From assembly GCF_901933205.1 (NCBI RefSeq), contig NC_044573.1, positions 84,340,546-84,404,545 on the forward strand: a stretch of 64,000 bases of DNA, written 5' to 3'. Source of the stretch: Camarhynchus parvulus (taxonomy: Eukaryota; Chordata; Aves; Passeriformes; Thraupidae). Below are positions 47,947 to 61,506 of the stretch, piece by piece. The position numbers were made by a program, and so were the translations under genes. Position 1 is the stretch's first letter; each line of letters starts with the position of its first letter. The notes below the pieces were generated by a model that had not been told where the DNA came from, did no database searches, and saw nothing but the letters and a program-made list of their open reading frames with translations.

Positions 47947-48553
47947 CATAGAGTCATAGAATGGTAAGGGTTTGGAGTGGATGTTAAAGATCAGTTTGTA
48001 CCCACTACTCCCTCTCCTATTACTAGAGCTTCTGACAGAGTCCCGCTCCAGCTTCCCTGTTGGCTGATTCAGACACTGTAAGGTTGTTGTGAGGTCTTCA
48101 CACAAACTTCCCTTCTCCAGACTGAACAACCCCAGCTTCATGACCTTTCTCTGGACTTGCTGCCACAGTTTCATGTTCTTCTTATGATGGGGACACCAGA
48201 GCTGGATGCAGTGCTCCAGGAGGGGTCTCTCAAAAGCAGAGTGGGAGAATCACCTCTTTCAACCTGCTGGCCACATTCCTTTGGATGCAACCTAGGGTAC
48301 AATTGGTCTTCAAGCTGCAAGCACACACTGCTGGCTCATCTCAGATTTTTCATCAACCATCACCCCCAAGTCTTTCTCCACAGGGCTGCTGTCAATCCCT
48401 TCTCTGAGCAGTCTGTTTGTGTGTCTGAGATTGCCATACCCCAGGTGTAGAACCTTGCACTTTGCTTTGTTGAATTACATGAAGTTTGCATTTGCCTATC
48501 TCTCAAGTGTGTCAAGGTCCCTCTGGATGGTATCCCTTCCCTTCAGCTCTAAA
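47947..48553 (-). mobile_element. CR1 LINE, reverse orientation
   Basis: Begins 'atagagtcatagaatggtaa' (CR1 3' end in reverse) and proceeds through 'actgaacaaccccagcttca' near 48121, 'ccagagctggatgcagtgct' near 48198, 'tccacagggctgctgtcaat' near 48378 and 'gtcaaggtccctctggatgg' near 48510, in the expected order. About 600 bp, 5'-truncated, with small indels. Open frames on both strands here are CR1 remnants. Confidence 0.93.
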
Positions 48554-50650
48554 CAAAGGGTTTTGTTATCCTTAAGGCTTCAGAAAAGGTTTGTATGGGT
48601 TTGGTTTTGGCTTAGGATATGTATTCTTCTGAGTTCTTTACCTTTTTCTTTCTGTCTGAGAAAGACTTGGTCATTTATTATAAAAACTAAGATTGCAAAA
48701 AATGAATGGAAATTTCAGTGGTAGCTCTACTCCCATAATTCCCTATTCTATATATATGCTACTATGAAGAACAGCAGGTTTTAACATGAAGCTAGGATCT
48801 TTGATTGTATAAATCCACAACTCAAAAGATTTATGCAAATTTATACTCTTTGAGCTTATGGTGCACAGACAACTCGAGAACATTTTCTGGCATCCATTTC
48901 ACAGTTAAATTAACTTCACAATTATCAGCATTGGATTTATTCCATAAAAGCCCTAATGATACCTTTGCTGCTTATTTAAAGGAAAACACATAAAGTTAAT
49001 TAAATGATCATTATTTTTAAATGAAATGACCATTCTTTATTGATGATGGGAGAAATTCTAATTTTCAGATACCAGTATAGGGTCCAGCTGCTCTAGAACT
49101 CAGGAAATAAGGCAATATATCAATGAAATATATCAATAAGCATATATACCAGACTATCGGAGCAATAAAGCAAGTAATTAAACTTTGTAACACTTTTTCA
49201 CTCTGTCAGGCCAAGCTGTAAAAATGTACCTAATAAAACATTTTATTATTTCTGAAAAGGTACATTTTCAAGTCCACATAAATGTAAAAAGAAAACTTCT
49301 TGTAGATAGAACATTTGATTGTAAACCAGTAATTGGCAAATTTATGTTTAATAATACTAATGCTGAAATATTTTGTTTTACTTTTAACCAAAAGCTCCCA
49401 AGAGAAATATTTTTTTGTCAAATCTTGACCTTGTAGTTTGAACAGTTTTTAATTTTATTTTTTTACTGTAAGTGCAGCTTTTTTTTTTTGTGAAAGTAAC
49501 ATCTACTAATTATAACGATCTCAGTCATTGAATCATATGATGATTAAATATTTTTTGCCAATTTAGTACCTATGTTCAGCCAGCCTAATTAGTCATTTTA
49601 AGTACACTGTTATCAACTTACCCTTGTTTTATTTGAATTAAAAAAAATAAAACAGGCTTCTAAAATGTTCTTTATCAGGCTCTATTCTTTTCAGTGATGC
49701 ATTGTGGTATTTGTAGATTTCTCAATCTGTTACTAGGCTCATGAGTGCACTTGAAAAAGAAGCAGTAAAACTAATAATGAAATAACCGTGACAAAAATGT
49801 ATTAAGATAGAGATCTACAGATACATAGCTGTTTTAAATGTTAAACAGACCCTAAGCACTGTGGGATACCTGGATTTCATGAAAGCAGTCTAATTTAGTA
49901 TCGAATTGCATCTGCTATCAAAGTGCAAAGATATTATCAATTTACCTTATTATTTTGTAATGAGATGTTCTACATTGAATTACTCTGTTAGCTGCAAATC
50001 TTAATATAATTAAAATAGTATTTTTCAACAGCAGTTTTATTTTAACTGTCTTGGTAGATTGCTTAGCTAAACATTGAATTTTGATTGTACTACCTTTATC
50101 TACTTTTACCCCAGTGGATGAGAAAGCATGTTTGTTTTTTTTCCATGATTCAATAAAAAGTCCAGTGTAGAATCCTGTATAAGATCAAGAGTGGTGTTAG
50201 CAGCTTTAGTAAAAAGTCTAAGTCATCACGGAGATGTACTCAATCTGTTCTGTAACATGAACATATCAAGAGCCTCGAAACAAAGAGAATTTGTGAGAAT
50301 TGTGAACTGTATGTCAATTTCTTCCCATGGCTTAAGCAGTTCTAATACCCAGTTTTAGACCAGAAATTGCTCATTCTGTTGCTTTGAGAGCAGTCTGAGT
50401 GCAGCTGTGTGGGTTAACTTGTGTAGGAGCAAGGCACATCCTTGAGCACTGTCCTTTGGTCCCAAATACCATTTCACTGCTGGCACACCGCCCGGGCTGG
50501 TTTTGGTCTGTGCCTGCTCATACTCATCCAGATAATACTCACCCAGATAATATTAAAGGATATCAAAAGCCAGGAGCCACACTGAATAAGAATAATGAAT
50601 GAAACCACCCAGTCAGTATTTGCAGAGAGACATTAGATAGTTGCTGGCAG
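48554..50650. other. AT-rich unique DNA
   Basis: No repeat or gene recognised, apart from homopolymer runs and a short doubled phrase 'actca[tc]ccagataatact/att' near 50522-50555. Confidence 0.45.
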
Positions 50651-51037
50651 TGTGTCGCAGACATCTTTTATGAAAAATCCTTTCCTTAGGATTTTTCCTC
50701 CTGAGAAGCTGAGAGGCATCAGGAACAAAAGGTAAACAATGATTATCTGCTGCTGTGGAATGCAACAGGTGGATCTGTGATTGGCCCATGTTGGATGTTT
50801 GTAATTAATGGCCAATCACAGCCCAGCTGGCTCGGACAGAGAGCCGCACCACAAACCTTTGTTATCATTCTTTCCTATTCTATTATGAGCAAGCCTTCTG
50901 ATGAAATCCTTTTTTCTATTCTTTTAGTATAGTTTTAATGTTATATATATCATAAAATAATAAATCAAGCCTTCTGAAACATGGAGTCAGATCCTCGTCT
51001 CTTCCCTCATCCCGGGAACCCTGTGAACACCGTCACA
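50651..51037 (+). mobile_element. Solo LTR with intact ends and 4-bp duplication
   Basis: Starts TGTGTCGC and ends CCGTCACA, so the ends are TGTG...CACA. It is flanked by 'gcag' at 50647-50650 and 51038-51041. A CCAAT box lies in 'atggccaatcacag' near 50809, and AATAAA at 50959-50964 marks the polyadenylation site and forward strand. At 387 bp it matches a short LTR family that is very common in songbirds. No internal region is present. A 4-bp duplication is typical of class I (gamma-type) and some other ERVs. Confidence 0.9.
50959..50964 (+). promoter_or_regulatory. Polyadenylation signal AATAAA in LTR
   Basis: Within 'aaaataataaatcaagcc', about 73 bases before the LTR's 3' end, the usual position. 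Confidence 0.75.
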
Positions 51038-51861
51038 GCAGTGCTTATCAATGTAAACAACGCCTTTTCTGCTTCCCATCCCATGAGTGGCAATAGAATA
51101 AGAGCACTAGCTGAACAGAGGGTGTATTTGGGAGCATGACTCAAGTCTCTAGTACATATAGATAACTAGAAAGGATGGTTATACATAAAGTAGGAGAACC
51201 ACGTCACCAAATAACTTCCCTTTAGGGATTGTTTTGAAGCAGTGCCTGTAACGCACCTAAGTTTCCTGCTCCACCAAAGAAGGTTAGGAGTTTTCAGGGT
51301 CATCTGAGCAAGGTTCCTTTTTCTCCAGTTGAGGCAAAAAACTTAAAAGAGCTGGACTTTGTGCAGTATTTTCAGTAATAGATATAGAAAGGGCCTTGCT
51401 TTTATGGCCTACGTCTGAGCACTCTTTGACTCTTTATAAATTATTAAACATTCATGCTCACTTCACTTCTGTGATTAAAGGAGATATCCTCCATTTACAG
51501 CAGAATAACTGAGATAAAGAAAGATTAAATAGACTAGTCTCAAAGCCTACTAAAGGCTGCTATTGATTTGAATGAGAATTAGATAAGGCCATTTGTGAAT
51601 TTACTTCCTGAGAGAGTGTGGAAATCCATCTAAATCTATTTATAGAACTAATACTGTAACCCAGGCATGTCCCTTAATTTCTGCATTGCTATACCTTCTT
51701 GAAAAGAACAATACTTTTCAAATGCTCTCCTATCTGTTGAAGAAATACATCATACATATATATATATGTATGTGTATATATATATATATATATATATTTG
51801 CATATTTATATATACACACATATATATATATTTGTGTAATAAAGTACGTGATTCAAATATG
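51038..51861. other. AT-rich DNA ending in a TA microsatellite
   Basis: No gene recognised. Confidence 0.45.
51752..51832. repeat. TA-rich dinucleotide microsatellite
   Basis: Alternating TA with TG, CA and TTTG interruptions over about 80 bases. It lies immediately upstream of the CR1 copy at 51862. Confidence 0.95.
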
Positions 51862-52968
51862 AAGTGATCTGGAGCTGAGGATATGGGAGGCAGGTGAGCT
51901 TTCCTACCCAGCAAGACGTCAGAACCAGAGCAGAGGGAGCCGTCCCAACCTCAGCACCCACGCAGGAGGTGGTGGAGTTGTGTCTCAAAGGCAGCTCTGA
52001 CTTGCATGGGTGGAGCCAGCAGGTACCGTGCCAGCCCCACCTGGACAAAAGCCACTCCCATGGAGCCTGTCCCACGCAAATTGTGGGGTGATCTGGAAGG
52101 TTAGAGGGATAGGTGCTGGTGAGGACCCTCTGCTGCTAACTCTGAAATGTGCTGGCCGCACTGGAGGGCATTTGCAGTCTTACAAAGATGAGCCAGGGAC
52201 TCCTGAGATAACAGAAGCCAACAGAGAAACACCAGGGAAATACCTCAAAGGAGTTAAGGAGTGTTCCTGTAGGAAGACAACAGAATTGAAAGCCCAGCTG
52301 AGGCACCTTCACAAGAATGCAGACAGCACAGGCAATGAGGAGAACCTGGAAGTCACCAAGCACTGCTGGAAAATTACGTCTGCATCCTGGTCTGCACCAA
52401 AAGCAACAGAGCCATCAGGTTGAGGAAGAGGATTCTGCACCTCCTCTCCACTCTTGTGCGACCCCACAAGGAGTACTCTGGGATCTCCAACACAAGAAGG
52501 ACATTGATCTGTTGGATGAGTCCAGAGGAGGGACACAACAATATTAGAGGGATTGAGCACCTCTGCTATAAAGACTAAGAGAATTGCTCAGTCTGGAGAA
52601 GAGAATACTTCAAGATGATCTGTGGTCTTTCATGACCTGAAGGGAGCCTGCAAGAAAGATGGGAACATCCTTTTTGTGTGAGCATGTAGAGACAGGACAA
52701 ATGGCAATGGCTTTAAACTGAAGAAGGGTAGGTTGGTTTAGGTATTAGGAAGAAATTCTTTGTTGTGAGAGTGGTGAGGCACTGGAGCAAGTTTCCCAGA
52801 GATATTGCGGATATCCCATCACTGGAAATGTTCAAGGCCAGGCTGGATAAGGCTTTGAGCAACCTGGTCTAGTGAAAAGTGTCCTTGCCCATGGTAGGGG
52901 GGGCTGGAACAAGATGGTCTTCAAGGTCCCTTCCAACCCAAGGCATTCCATGATTCTATGACATTGTG
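51862..52968 (+). mobile_element. CR1 LINE, forward, internally deleted
   Basis: The left half (51862-52355) resembles the region at the start of the CR1 second reading frame, e.g. 'tacctcaaaggagttaagga' near 52243 and 'gaattgaaagcccagctgag' near 52284. At about 52360 it jumps directly to the 3' part: 'tctgcatcctggtctgcacc' near 52379, 'cacaaggagtactctgggat' near 52464, 'agcaacctggtctagtgaaa' near 52858 and the terminus 'attccatgattctatgacat' near 52946. Most of the endonuclease and polymerase region is missing. The 137-codon open frame over 52010-52423 is part of this remnant. Confidence 0.85.
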
Positions 52969-54592
52969 GGGGGGGCAGGATGCTTGGTTTAATTTGGGGG
53001 GAAAACAAATAGAAAATAAAACCAGAAAAAGTTCAGTTTTGTGAGGCAGTAATGCAACTGTGCTTGAAATGCTATTTTATAATTTCAAATCAGTTACACA
53101 ATATTGAAAGAAACTGATAAAATGAGAAGTTATGAAAAATTGTGCAAGTCAGAAAATTGAGTTATATCAGCAGAAGAAATGCTGAAATATATATCTTGAG
53201 CATTCCTGTGAGTCAGATTACCTTAGTATGTTAACAATAGTTCTTCTAATTTCTGAATCCATAAGTTGCTCTGAAACAGTGAAAAAGGAAAAAATGGTGT
53301 TTATATTAATTTTACAGTAAATCTGTTGAATCATTTCATCTTCATATAAATTGGAGTAGCTTCAAGATTGAAGGATCATTGCAAAGTCCTGAAGGCATCC
53401 CATGGGAAAAGATAGCAGATTTCTATGTATGTTTTTAAGCTATAATTATAAAGAATCATAAACTGAGTTTCTTAGGAATTATTTTTGGGGGATACAAGCC
53501 CAGCTTTGATGTTTTTAACATTACTTGACCCAATTTAGTAACATAGTTGACAAGTATTTTGGTGCCTCTGGAGACAGATGATTACTAGAAAGAATGCAGA
53601 ACTGAGCTCTGATGTTACTTGTTGTATATTATTGTGCTGGCTTCAAATGCAAAAATATATCATATTTGTGTGAAAACCTACTTTGATGAAAAATAGCTCT
53701 TATTATAGAAATGTTGGAAAGGTAGAATGGTAGAAAAAGATGGGTGTGAAAGCAACATCAGAGTGGATGGATTCTTTCTACTCAGAAAAATGCTAAATAA
53801 TTAATTATTAAGTATATGGCTCAATAGATTAGAATTCTTAATAGGGTAGAAAGGCTATTGCCTCTAGACATTATATACTTTTAGTGATTTATTTATAAAT
53901 AGTATTATACCTTATTCTAATATCTTAGTGAAATGTTGTAAGATATTATTATTTCATCTCTAATGTTTTAATCAAGTTAATGTCAATAGGGAATTTATAT
54001 TTCAAACTAGAAGTTTAAAGTAATTCTTGCTTCATTAACAAGAATCCATGTGTGATTAGGATCAGTCAGGAACAAATTCTGATATTATTGTCCTATACCT
54101 GAAATTCTCTGGCCCTTTATTTAGGTGTTGCTAGCAGCATGGTTAGAAGTACTGAGGGAACCTTTTCCTTATAGATACCATAAATTATTAATTATATTTG
54201 TGTGTTATAGCCAGTTTCTTATCTCAGAGGCAGACATTGCTCATAACTGACCCTTTAAAGCTAAATTAGACCCACCATTATAAAAAGCTTCATTTCTAGA
54301 TTTTGGAGATGATTTTGCAATAGGTTCCAAATTAGGATATTCTATTCTTTCTGACCCATTAAACCTTCTGGAATTTTACTTGACAAGTGAAACGTGAGTT
54401 GAGGATATCAGTTGATTTCATTCAAACATAATGAAACTTTTATTAACTGAGGGCCTGAAGTAGATAAATTTCACAAAATAGGTGACAAGCTAAAATATAA
54501 ATGTGAAAAAGTCATGGTAATGTAAGAAACAACTTTGTGAGGTAATTTATAATTAAAATTGAACCCTGCCATTGAGGGTGAAAAAAATGCTT
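52969..54592. other. AT-rich unique DNA
   Basis: No repeat or coding-like block recognised. Confidence 0.45.
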
Positions 54593-55650
54593 TGTACTGG
54601 GTTGACCCTGGCTAGATGCCAGACACTCACCAAAGCCTCCCTATCACTCCTCTCCACAGCTGGACAGGGGAGAGAAAATATGGTTCATGATTTGAGATAA
54701 GGATTGAGAGAGATCACTCACCAAATAACGTCACGGGCAAAGCAGGCTAGAAATAGGGATATTGATTGAATTTATTACTTACTGAATCAGAGCAGAATAA
54801 TGACATTAAGACCTTAAGAACACCTTCTTCCTATCCCTGCCTCCTTTCCAGGTCTACCTCCTCCCCACCAGTGCAGGGAGGTGGGTGGTTATGGTCAGTT
54901 CATCACAGGTTGTTTCTGTTGCTGCTCAGGGAGATGAGTCCTTCCCCTACTCCAGCTTGGGGTCCCTCCTGCAGGAGATAGTTCTCCATGAACTTCTCCA
55001 ATATGAGTCCACCTTCACAAACTGCTGCAATGTGAGTCACTCTTCCACAAGGTGCAGTTCTTCAAGGACAGGCTGCTCCAGGGCGGGCTCCTCTCTCCAC
55101 AGGCCTTCTATGGGGTCACAATTTCCTCCCAGGCATCCCCTGCTCCAGTGTGGGTCTCCTCCATGGGCTGCAGGTGGATCTCTGCATCCCTGTGGATCCC
55201 CATGGGCTGCAGGGGCACAGCTGCCTCACCATGACTGCAGGGGAATCTCAGCTCTGGTGCCTGGAGCACCTCCTGCCCCTCTTTCTGCACTGAGCCTGGT
55301 GTCTGCAGGGCTGTTCCTCTCACATATTCTCACCCTGCTCCTCTCTGGTCAATTACATAAGTGCAATATTTTTTTTATTTTCCTCTTTCTCCTTCATTTT
55401 GTTATCACAGAGGCACTGCCACCATTTCTAATTGGCCCAGCCTTGACCAGAGGCACGTCTGTCTTGGAGCCCTCTGGCGCTGGCTTTGCTGTACATGGGG
55501 GAAGCTTCTGGCAGCTTCTCATAGAAGCCACCCCTGTAGTCCCCTCCATTACTAAAGCCTGGCTGCACAAACCCACCTCAACCCTGCAATGACAAAACAG
55601 TACAAATACAGTACTCATTTCTCATTTTTTTAATGAGAAAAGAACCTACA
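54593..55650 (-). mobile_element. ERVL-type solo LTR, reverse orientation
   Basis: The + strand begins 'tgtactgggttgaccctggc', and the block ends 'gaacctaca', giving TGTA...TACA ends. Possible flanking 4-bp repeats 'gctt' are at 54589-54592 and 55651-55654. Family landmarks in reverse order include 'agatcactcaccaaataacg' near 54711, several 'ggtgcag..' and 'ccccatgggctgcagggg' units near 55199, 'tgcctggagcacctcctgcc' near 55258 and 'ggggaagcttctggcagctt' near 55499. Length about 1058 bp. No internal retroviral region adjoins it. The 235-codon + frame at 54885-55592 runs antisense through the LTR and is not a gene. Confidence 0.85.
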
Positions 55651-58600
55651 GCTTGGTAGTTTTAGACTAGCATGCCTAAAACATATTTAACATGTTTTAT
55701 TCCATGCCATTCCTAAGATCTTTCTAGGGAATTAGGCTGTTGTAAAATTTATAGTCACTTACTGCATCTCTTCACCATGTGGACAGATATACACAGTCTT
55801 AGCTAAATTCAGGGATATATAAATAAAACTCTTTCATTAGAAATTCATTATCTCCTGCATTTAATGGGCTAGTAAGAAATTCTTCCCTCCCACAGATGGA
55901 TTTTGATACCTTTGATGAGAAATTTATCTCTTACTATATCAGATTATAAAAATAGCCATTAAGATTATTTTAGTTCTAATAAAGCAAAATATATTTATTT
56001 TTCACAATGTATAGACCTAAAACTTTGTAAAAATACATGACACAAATTCCTGAAAATTATATATAGCTTGTTGCTGACACCTGAAATTTTTCTGAACCAG
56101 ATTGGATGACACCATAAAAAGTTCTAAATAACTTCAGGTTCCTACAATATGATTAATCTCTTTTGTGTGTAACTTGGGTGAAACACTCAATCTCTGTTTG
56201 CTATTTTCTTTTATCTTTAAGCCCGGCCTGTTTTTCTATCACAATAAACATATATTAAGGTGATCTAAGGCTAAAGGGGCTGCAAAATTCCTAAAATACG
56301 TTGTCTTCAGAAACAGAGTTATGCACTTCAAGATTCCACCTTTAAATATTTTTCATTAGTATGTTAATTTTTTGCTAGGAAAAAAAGTACATCTGAACAC
56401 CACAAGGTGGTGTTGTTTTGGTTGGGTTTTTTTTTTGGTGATGTACTAAAATAATGATTGGTAAGCTATGACACTGGGGCATAAGAGAAATGCTTTCTCA
56501 TCCTGGTCTAGCTTTCTAATTGATCACTTGGAAGATATGCTCCTATGAAAGATTAATTTTCAAAATCTGCAATATATTGATTACCACCTTGTTAAGCAGG
56601 TTTATGATAAAGTGATTGATTTAGAGAATAAAATATATCACACGTTTATTCAGTTTTTCAAGAACTGAATAATACTTTTTAGACAGTCCTGAAACTTATT
56701 TACAAGGTGTTATCATTTGAATATATCAATAGTTAAATGAAGGTGAGAAGAAATATTGTGAAATTTTCTAACTACTGCTTTCCAGAAAACTTTGCTACAG
56801 AGTATCCTCATTTAAACAGAGAACATGTTTTATTCATTAAAATATGTTTAAAAATGCATTACATTGGGTTTATATAATAACAAAATTAAGCATGACTTTT
56901 TAATAGAATTACTCCTCTTCCTGAATGTTAGGGATTGTTACAAAGCTCTAACATAAACTTCTCCACAAGGTTGAAGGGAAAGGTTATGTACACAGCGGCA
57001 AGTTTGGTATAATTATGACATTGCTCTGAAAAAATGGCAAATCCTTGACTACACTTGAGTGTATAGACCTATAGCAGCAGTGGAAGTCTAAACTCATTGA
57101 AGACTGAGTTTTTTGAAGACTTCATCCCTTTATTTTCAGAGTCCACAACTGCAGGCAGCAGTGTATTTACTTTTTCCAGTCTACGCTGTCCTGCACAACT
57201 CTGTGAATACAGCCATGGGGGAACACAGCTTTGCTTTGCAAAGTTCTATGAGCTTGTGTAGACTTAGAAAACAGTCCTTCAGCCTGAGTGCATTGTCCCA
57301 ATTCTTTGGCCTCCACAACTACATCCATTTAGTGCCTGTAGTTCAAAGAAGGTAGAAATTGTCCTACACTTACCACTCACCCTGTGACATACACTGGTGG
57401 TATTTTTCATTACCAGGCCAGATGATAACTATGTATACTTCACTTCTTTGAGAACATATTTCAACACTCAATTTTTGTTGTGCTCTATTTAACATAATAG
57501 AAAAAGACAGATGTAGTTTAAAACTCTGGTTATTTCACAATAGAACACAGTCATAAGTGTAATTTTTTTTTATTATGGGTGTATTTTATAATATGATAAT
57601 CAGTTAGAAAATGTACTTTAAAATATGAATTTATAGCTGTAAGTGCTGATGAAATTTCTTTTAGACAAATTATGCCTAAGAAAATATGTTATTAATAAAT
57701 GAATGCTCTAGATTTTCTGCAAAAACTTTGTCCTTTGTCAATATCTAGGCCACATTCTCATTCACATTTTTTCTAATTAGGCCTTATTGCTTCCTGCTAA
57801 CCATTGCTCAAATTGTAATGGATAGGAAAGCAATCAGATATTGTTAAGGGTCTCCATGTGCTAGTTTTGAGATCTTTTTCACTAAACAATCTAATGTTTC
57901 TCATGTAGGCTGAGATGTCTGTAGCCATTGTATTAACTAAAGCCTTCTCTTTATTGGATTAAACTGAGTGATTTTCCCAGTTAATTATATGTGCATTAAC
58001 CCCCGATTTGAAATTCACAGGTGATTCTACTAATCAGTCACAGGAACTGACTACTGTGTATAGTAAAGCATGATTTTGGTTTTAAATTGTTACAGTGTGA
58101 GAATATAAGATTTCTTCCTCCTTCTTGCATTATGCATATTTTACCTAAATAGGAACAATGATGCAATCAGTCTTCTTCATTAGGCTGCATATTTTCATGA
58201 ATCATAGAGGCCTGAATATTTGCTAAAAAAATGTAGCTGAACTTGGTAAATTACCTGGAAAAAAAAAAGATTGAATATCCACAAACACACAAGATAACAT
58301 GCTCACTTAAGTTTCATTTCCTGAGAAAATCAAGATAAAATTACTTAATGAGACATTTTCATTTCTACTCAACCTCTGTTATTCACCTCCTATAAACAGA
58401 ATCAACTTTTAGGCATTAGATTGGAATAATGGTTTTAGAATAGCTCCACAATACTTGTTCTTTCATGTTTTTTCTTCCCCCATAAGAAGCATGTGACAAA
58501 TTCTTGTCTGCTCATTCCACACCACACTGCAGAACGTTTCGAAGAGTAATTTTAAAACTTTTTATTTATTCATGGTGATCTTTTTTCTGACTTGGCAGGT

Positions 58601-61506
58601 TAGTTAGACTTCTCAGTCCTCAACTTTTAAATCTTCATATTTGAGTGCTGGAATTCCAACACTTTGATTAAAAATGGCCTTATTTTCAAGGCAATGACTG
58701 ACTTCAGTGAAAACTCTTGTTACTCACTGCTTCTAAAAGCCTACCACTTTAATGCAAGTGTTTAAATTATTATGAGAGAGAGGATTCTTAAAAGTACCTA
58801 AGGGATAAAGTAAACATTACATTGAAAGTTACTGAAGCTGGTAATTTAGTCCCCTTTGAAATTCCCACTTTCAGCAATCTTTTTCAAGTGAAGAATCTAC
58901 CATTTCTACATTTTTGGAAATGTTTTCTTTCCACCTAAAGGAACAGGATAAAAAAGAGGTGGGAAAAAGTTACAAGAAAAATAAATACTATGATGACAAT
59001 GATGATGAAATACATAAGCATTTAGTAATATAACTATTACAAAGTTATTTTTTTTATAGAAATCCAAAGAATGAGCTCTGTTTAAGGAAATTCTACCTAG
59101 AATTTTAATTTTCTAAACAGCTTTTAACCCTCCTGAATCTGAGGAGCGAATTAATCCATGTCTACACATTTATAAGAGGGTTCTATAACCTTCTAGATAA
59201 GGCTTCTCTATTTGGCGTTAGTGTCATCATCCTGTTAAAAACACATGATTATGGCTTTATTTTGGAAGGTACCTGATTGAATTGGAGGGAATCATGGAAA
59301 ATCTGAAACTAGGGTCCTCAGAGCATGTAGGATTATTTCTCCTAATTCCTGTGCCTTAAGGCAGGAAATAGTCTGTTCAAGCATTCTGTTTCTGGCATTG
59401 TGCAGAAAGTTAGTCCTAAGAAAGTTTTAAAGGGTTTCTTCAAGTTTGTTCCAAGTGAAGTGCTATCTGAATAGCAGAGCACACGTAAGACTAAATGCAG
59501 AGGAAAAAAGGAAAGGGCAAAAAGAAAGGACCAAATGATGTTATTGGGCACTTAGGTTCTGCTCAAATTCTTCTTTATTTATTTATATCTTCTTATTATA
59601 CTCCTTCCAACTGTTTCTTTAAGGATGGATTTGAGGTCTTTGTTTCAGAGACCAAATTATTTAAAATCTTGTTCATATTTAAAGGAAATTTTGTCTCAAT
59701 AATTCCAGCCTGTCCCACTAACAGCAATTAAAAGTGCTGTTGTTAAAAGGGCTGTCCATGTAAGAATTACTTGTAGTACTAGCACATTTTCAATCCAGAC
59801 TTATCAGTTTTCAAGTTAACAGCATTTTTAAAAAGCCAAGAATTGAACAAAAACAGAATTTAAATAACTTCTTCTCCCTCCTTGACTTGGCAAAGACACA
59901 GTTGTAGTGAATCCGCTTGTGTTAATACCAGCTATTCTGTGTCAGAAGCTTCTATTTTCTAAGGCTGCTAACAGAAGATTTCCAACCACAGCCAGTTTGA
60001 ACAATAATTATTTATTAAAAAAAAACAAACCCCAAACCAAAACCATATTAAAAGAAACCCCTTGGACTCTGTGGCAAAGACAGTAGTTAGAGTAATTTGC
60101 TGTTCTCTGATGTTCAACAGCTGCATCGCATAAAGCATTCCTCATCCCACTGGCAGAGAAATAACCATGAGCTGTTCAATCAAGAAAGGTCATTCTCACC
60201 TTTCAGGAACATATTCTGCTAAATTGCAAGTGGTAGTGATTGGCCCTATACGAAACCTCTTAACAGACTTAAGACATTTTGTAATTTTTTAAATATAATA
60301 ATTTTCAAGTTACTGGATTTGAAAATTATACTTCCAAAAAACTATTCCTATATGTGCAACAGTCTTCTGAGATTAAAAAAAAGGAAAAAAGATAAAAACA
60401 ATATTTGATTTGTAAGGTTTAAAATATATGCAATAAATTATTAGTGAAAAAAATCTTCAGCATGGTTGTGTATGCACAGTTGTATATGATGCTTTTGCAT
60501 TCATAGACCATTACTGGTCCTTTACCTGACAAACAAATATTCATGTGTTCATTCTCACAGTGTGTTAATACTTTGGAAAATTAAATTTCCTTTTTGCCAG
60601 AAACATGATAGGTGCTCTCAAAACATGATGAGTCAGATCATGCATCTGTGATTGTCATGGTGAACTTAGGGTGAGGCGGCTGAGAGACCAGGCAGTACCA
60701 CTTGGTGACATGAAATCTAACATTCATGGATATAGCAGCTAGATGGCGATTTCTAGACAAAGACTTGTGTTCTACGACAAACAATGTTCTGCAGGCTGTT
60801 GGACACTCTTTATCAATTTATTGTGTTTTAAATTTGGTTATCATTGTCAAATGTCAACAGCCTCATTCATCCAAAGCAACCCCAGACTAGTCTCTGGTTT
60901 CCTCTGTATCTGAAGCCACCTGGGCATTACCTGGGTTACTATCATTTGGCTTCCTACCCCAAATAATTTACAAGGATATAAAAGTACCTCTGGACTTCAC
61001 TGTCCTGAGTGTTATAATGCCCAACAAAGTTTGGCAGATACAGTCCTCATAATTTGGACAAATCTTCTATATAACCTGTTCCTCTTTCCTATTCTAGCAT
61101 CGGATAGAATTGGGCAGATAAAATTCAGACTTTTTTTATTCTGAGTTGTGCCTTTACATAGGCATCACTTTTGATACCAAAAGCTAGAAATTCTCTAGTT
61201 AACTACTTAGCCTTGCTAGATAAAACATTATACAAAAATATCTCTTTGTGACTGGGAATGAGCAGGTTATAATTTCCTTATTTTCCCGTGTAAATCAGTA
61301 CCTGTGCAAGGATAATCATATTGAGAGAAAAATTAACATTTTTTCCAAAAGGCTGACTTGATTTAGAACTGTAAACTAACACAGAAGGTTTTTGCAATTT
61401 AGCTCAAAAGCATAAACAGAAAAGGTGAGGGGCCAGTATTCCTACATTCCATGAGTGACTTGACTAAAGCATAATTGAAAGAGTCTGAGTTCAATTCCCT
61501 TCTTAC
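55651..61506. other. AT-rich unique DNA
   Basis: About 6 kb without a recognised repeat or gene. Homopolymer runs occur at 56425-56434, 58260-58269 and 60018-60026. A motif resembling a CTCF core lies at 60736-60749 (see findings). Confidence 0.45.

Noticed and set aside
52010..52423. 137-codon + strand frame
   Set aside because: It belongs to the internally deleted CR1 copy.
54885..55592. 235-codon + strand open frame, the longest in the window
   Set aside because: It runs antisense through a recognised ERVL-type LTR, and several overlapping frames are open there.
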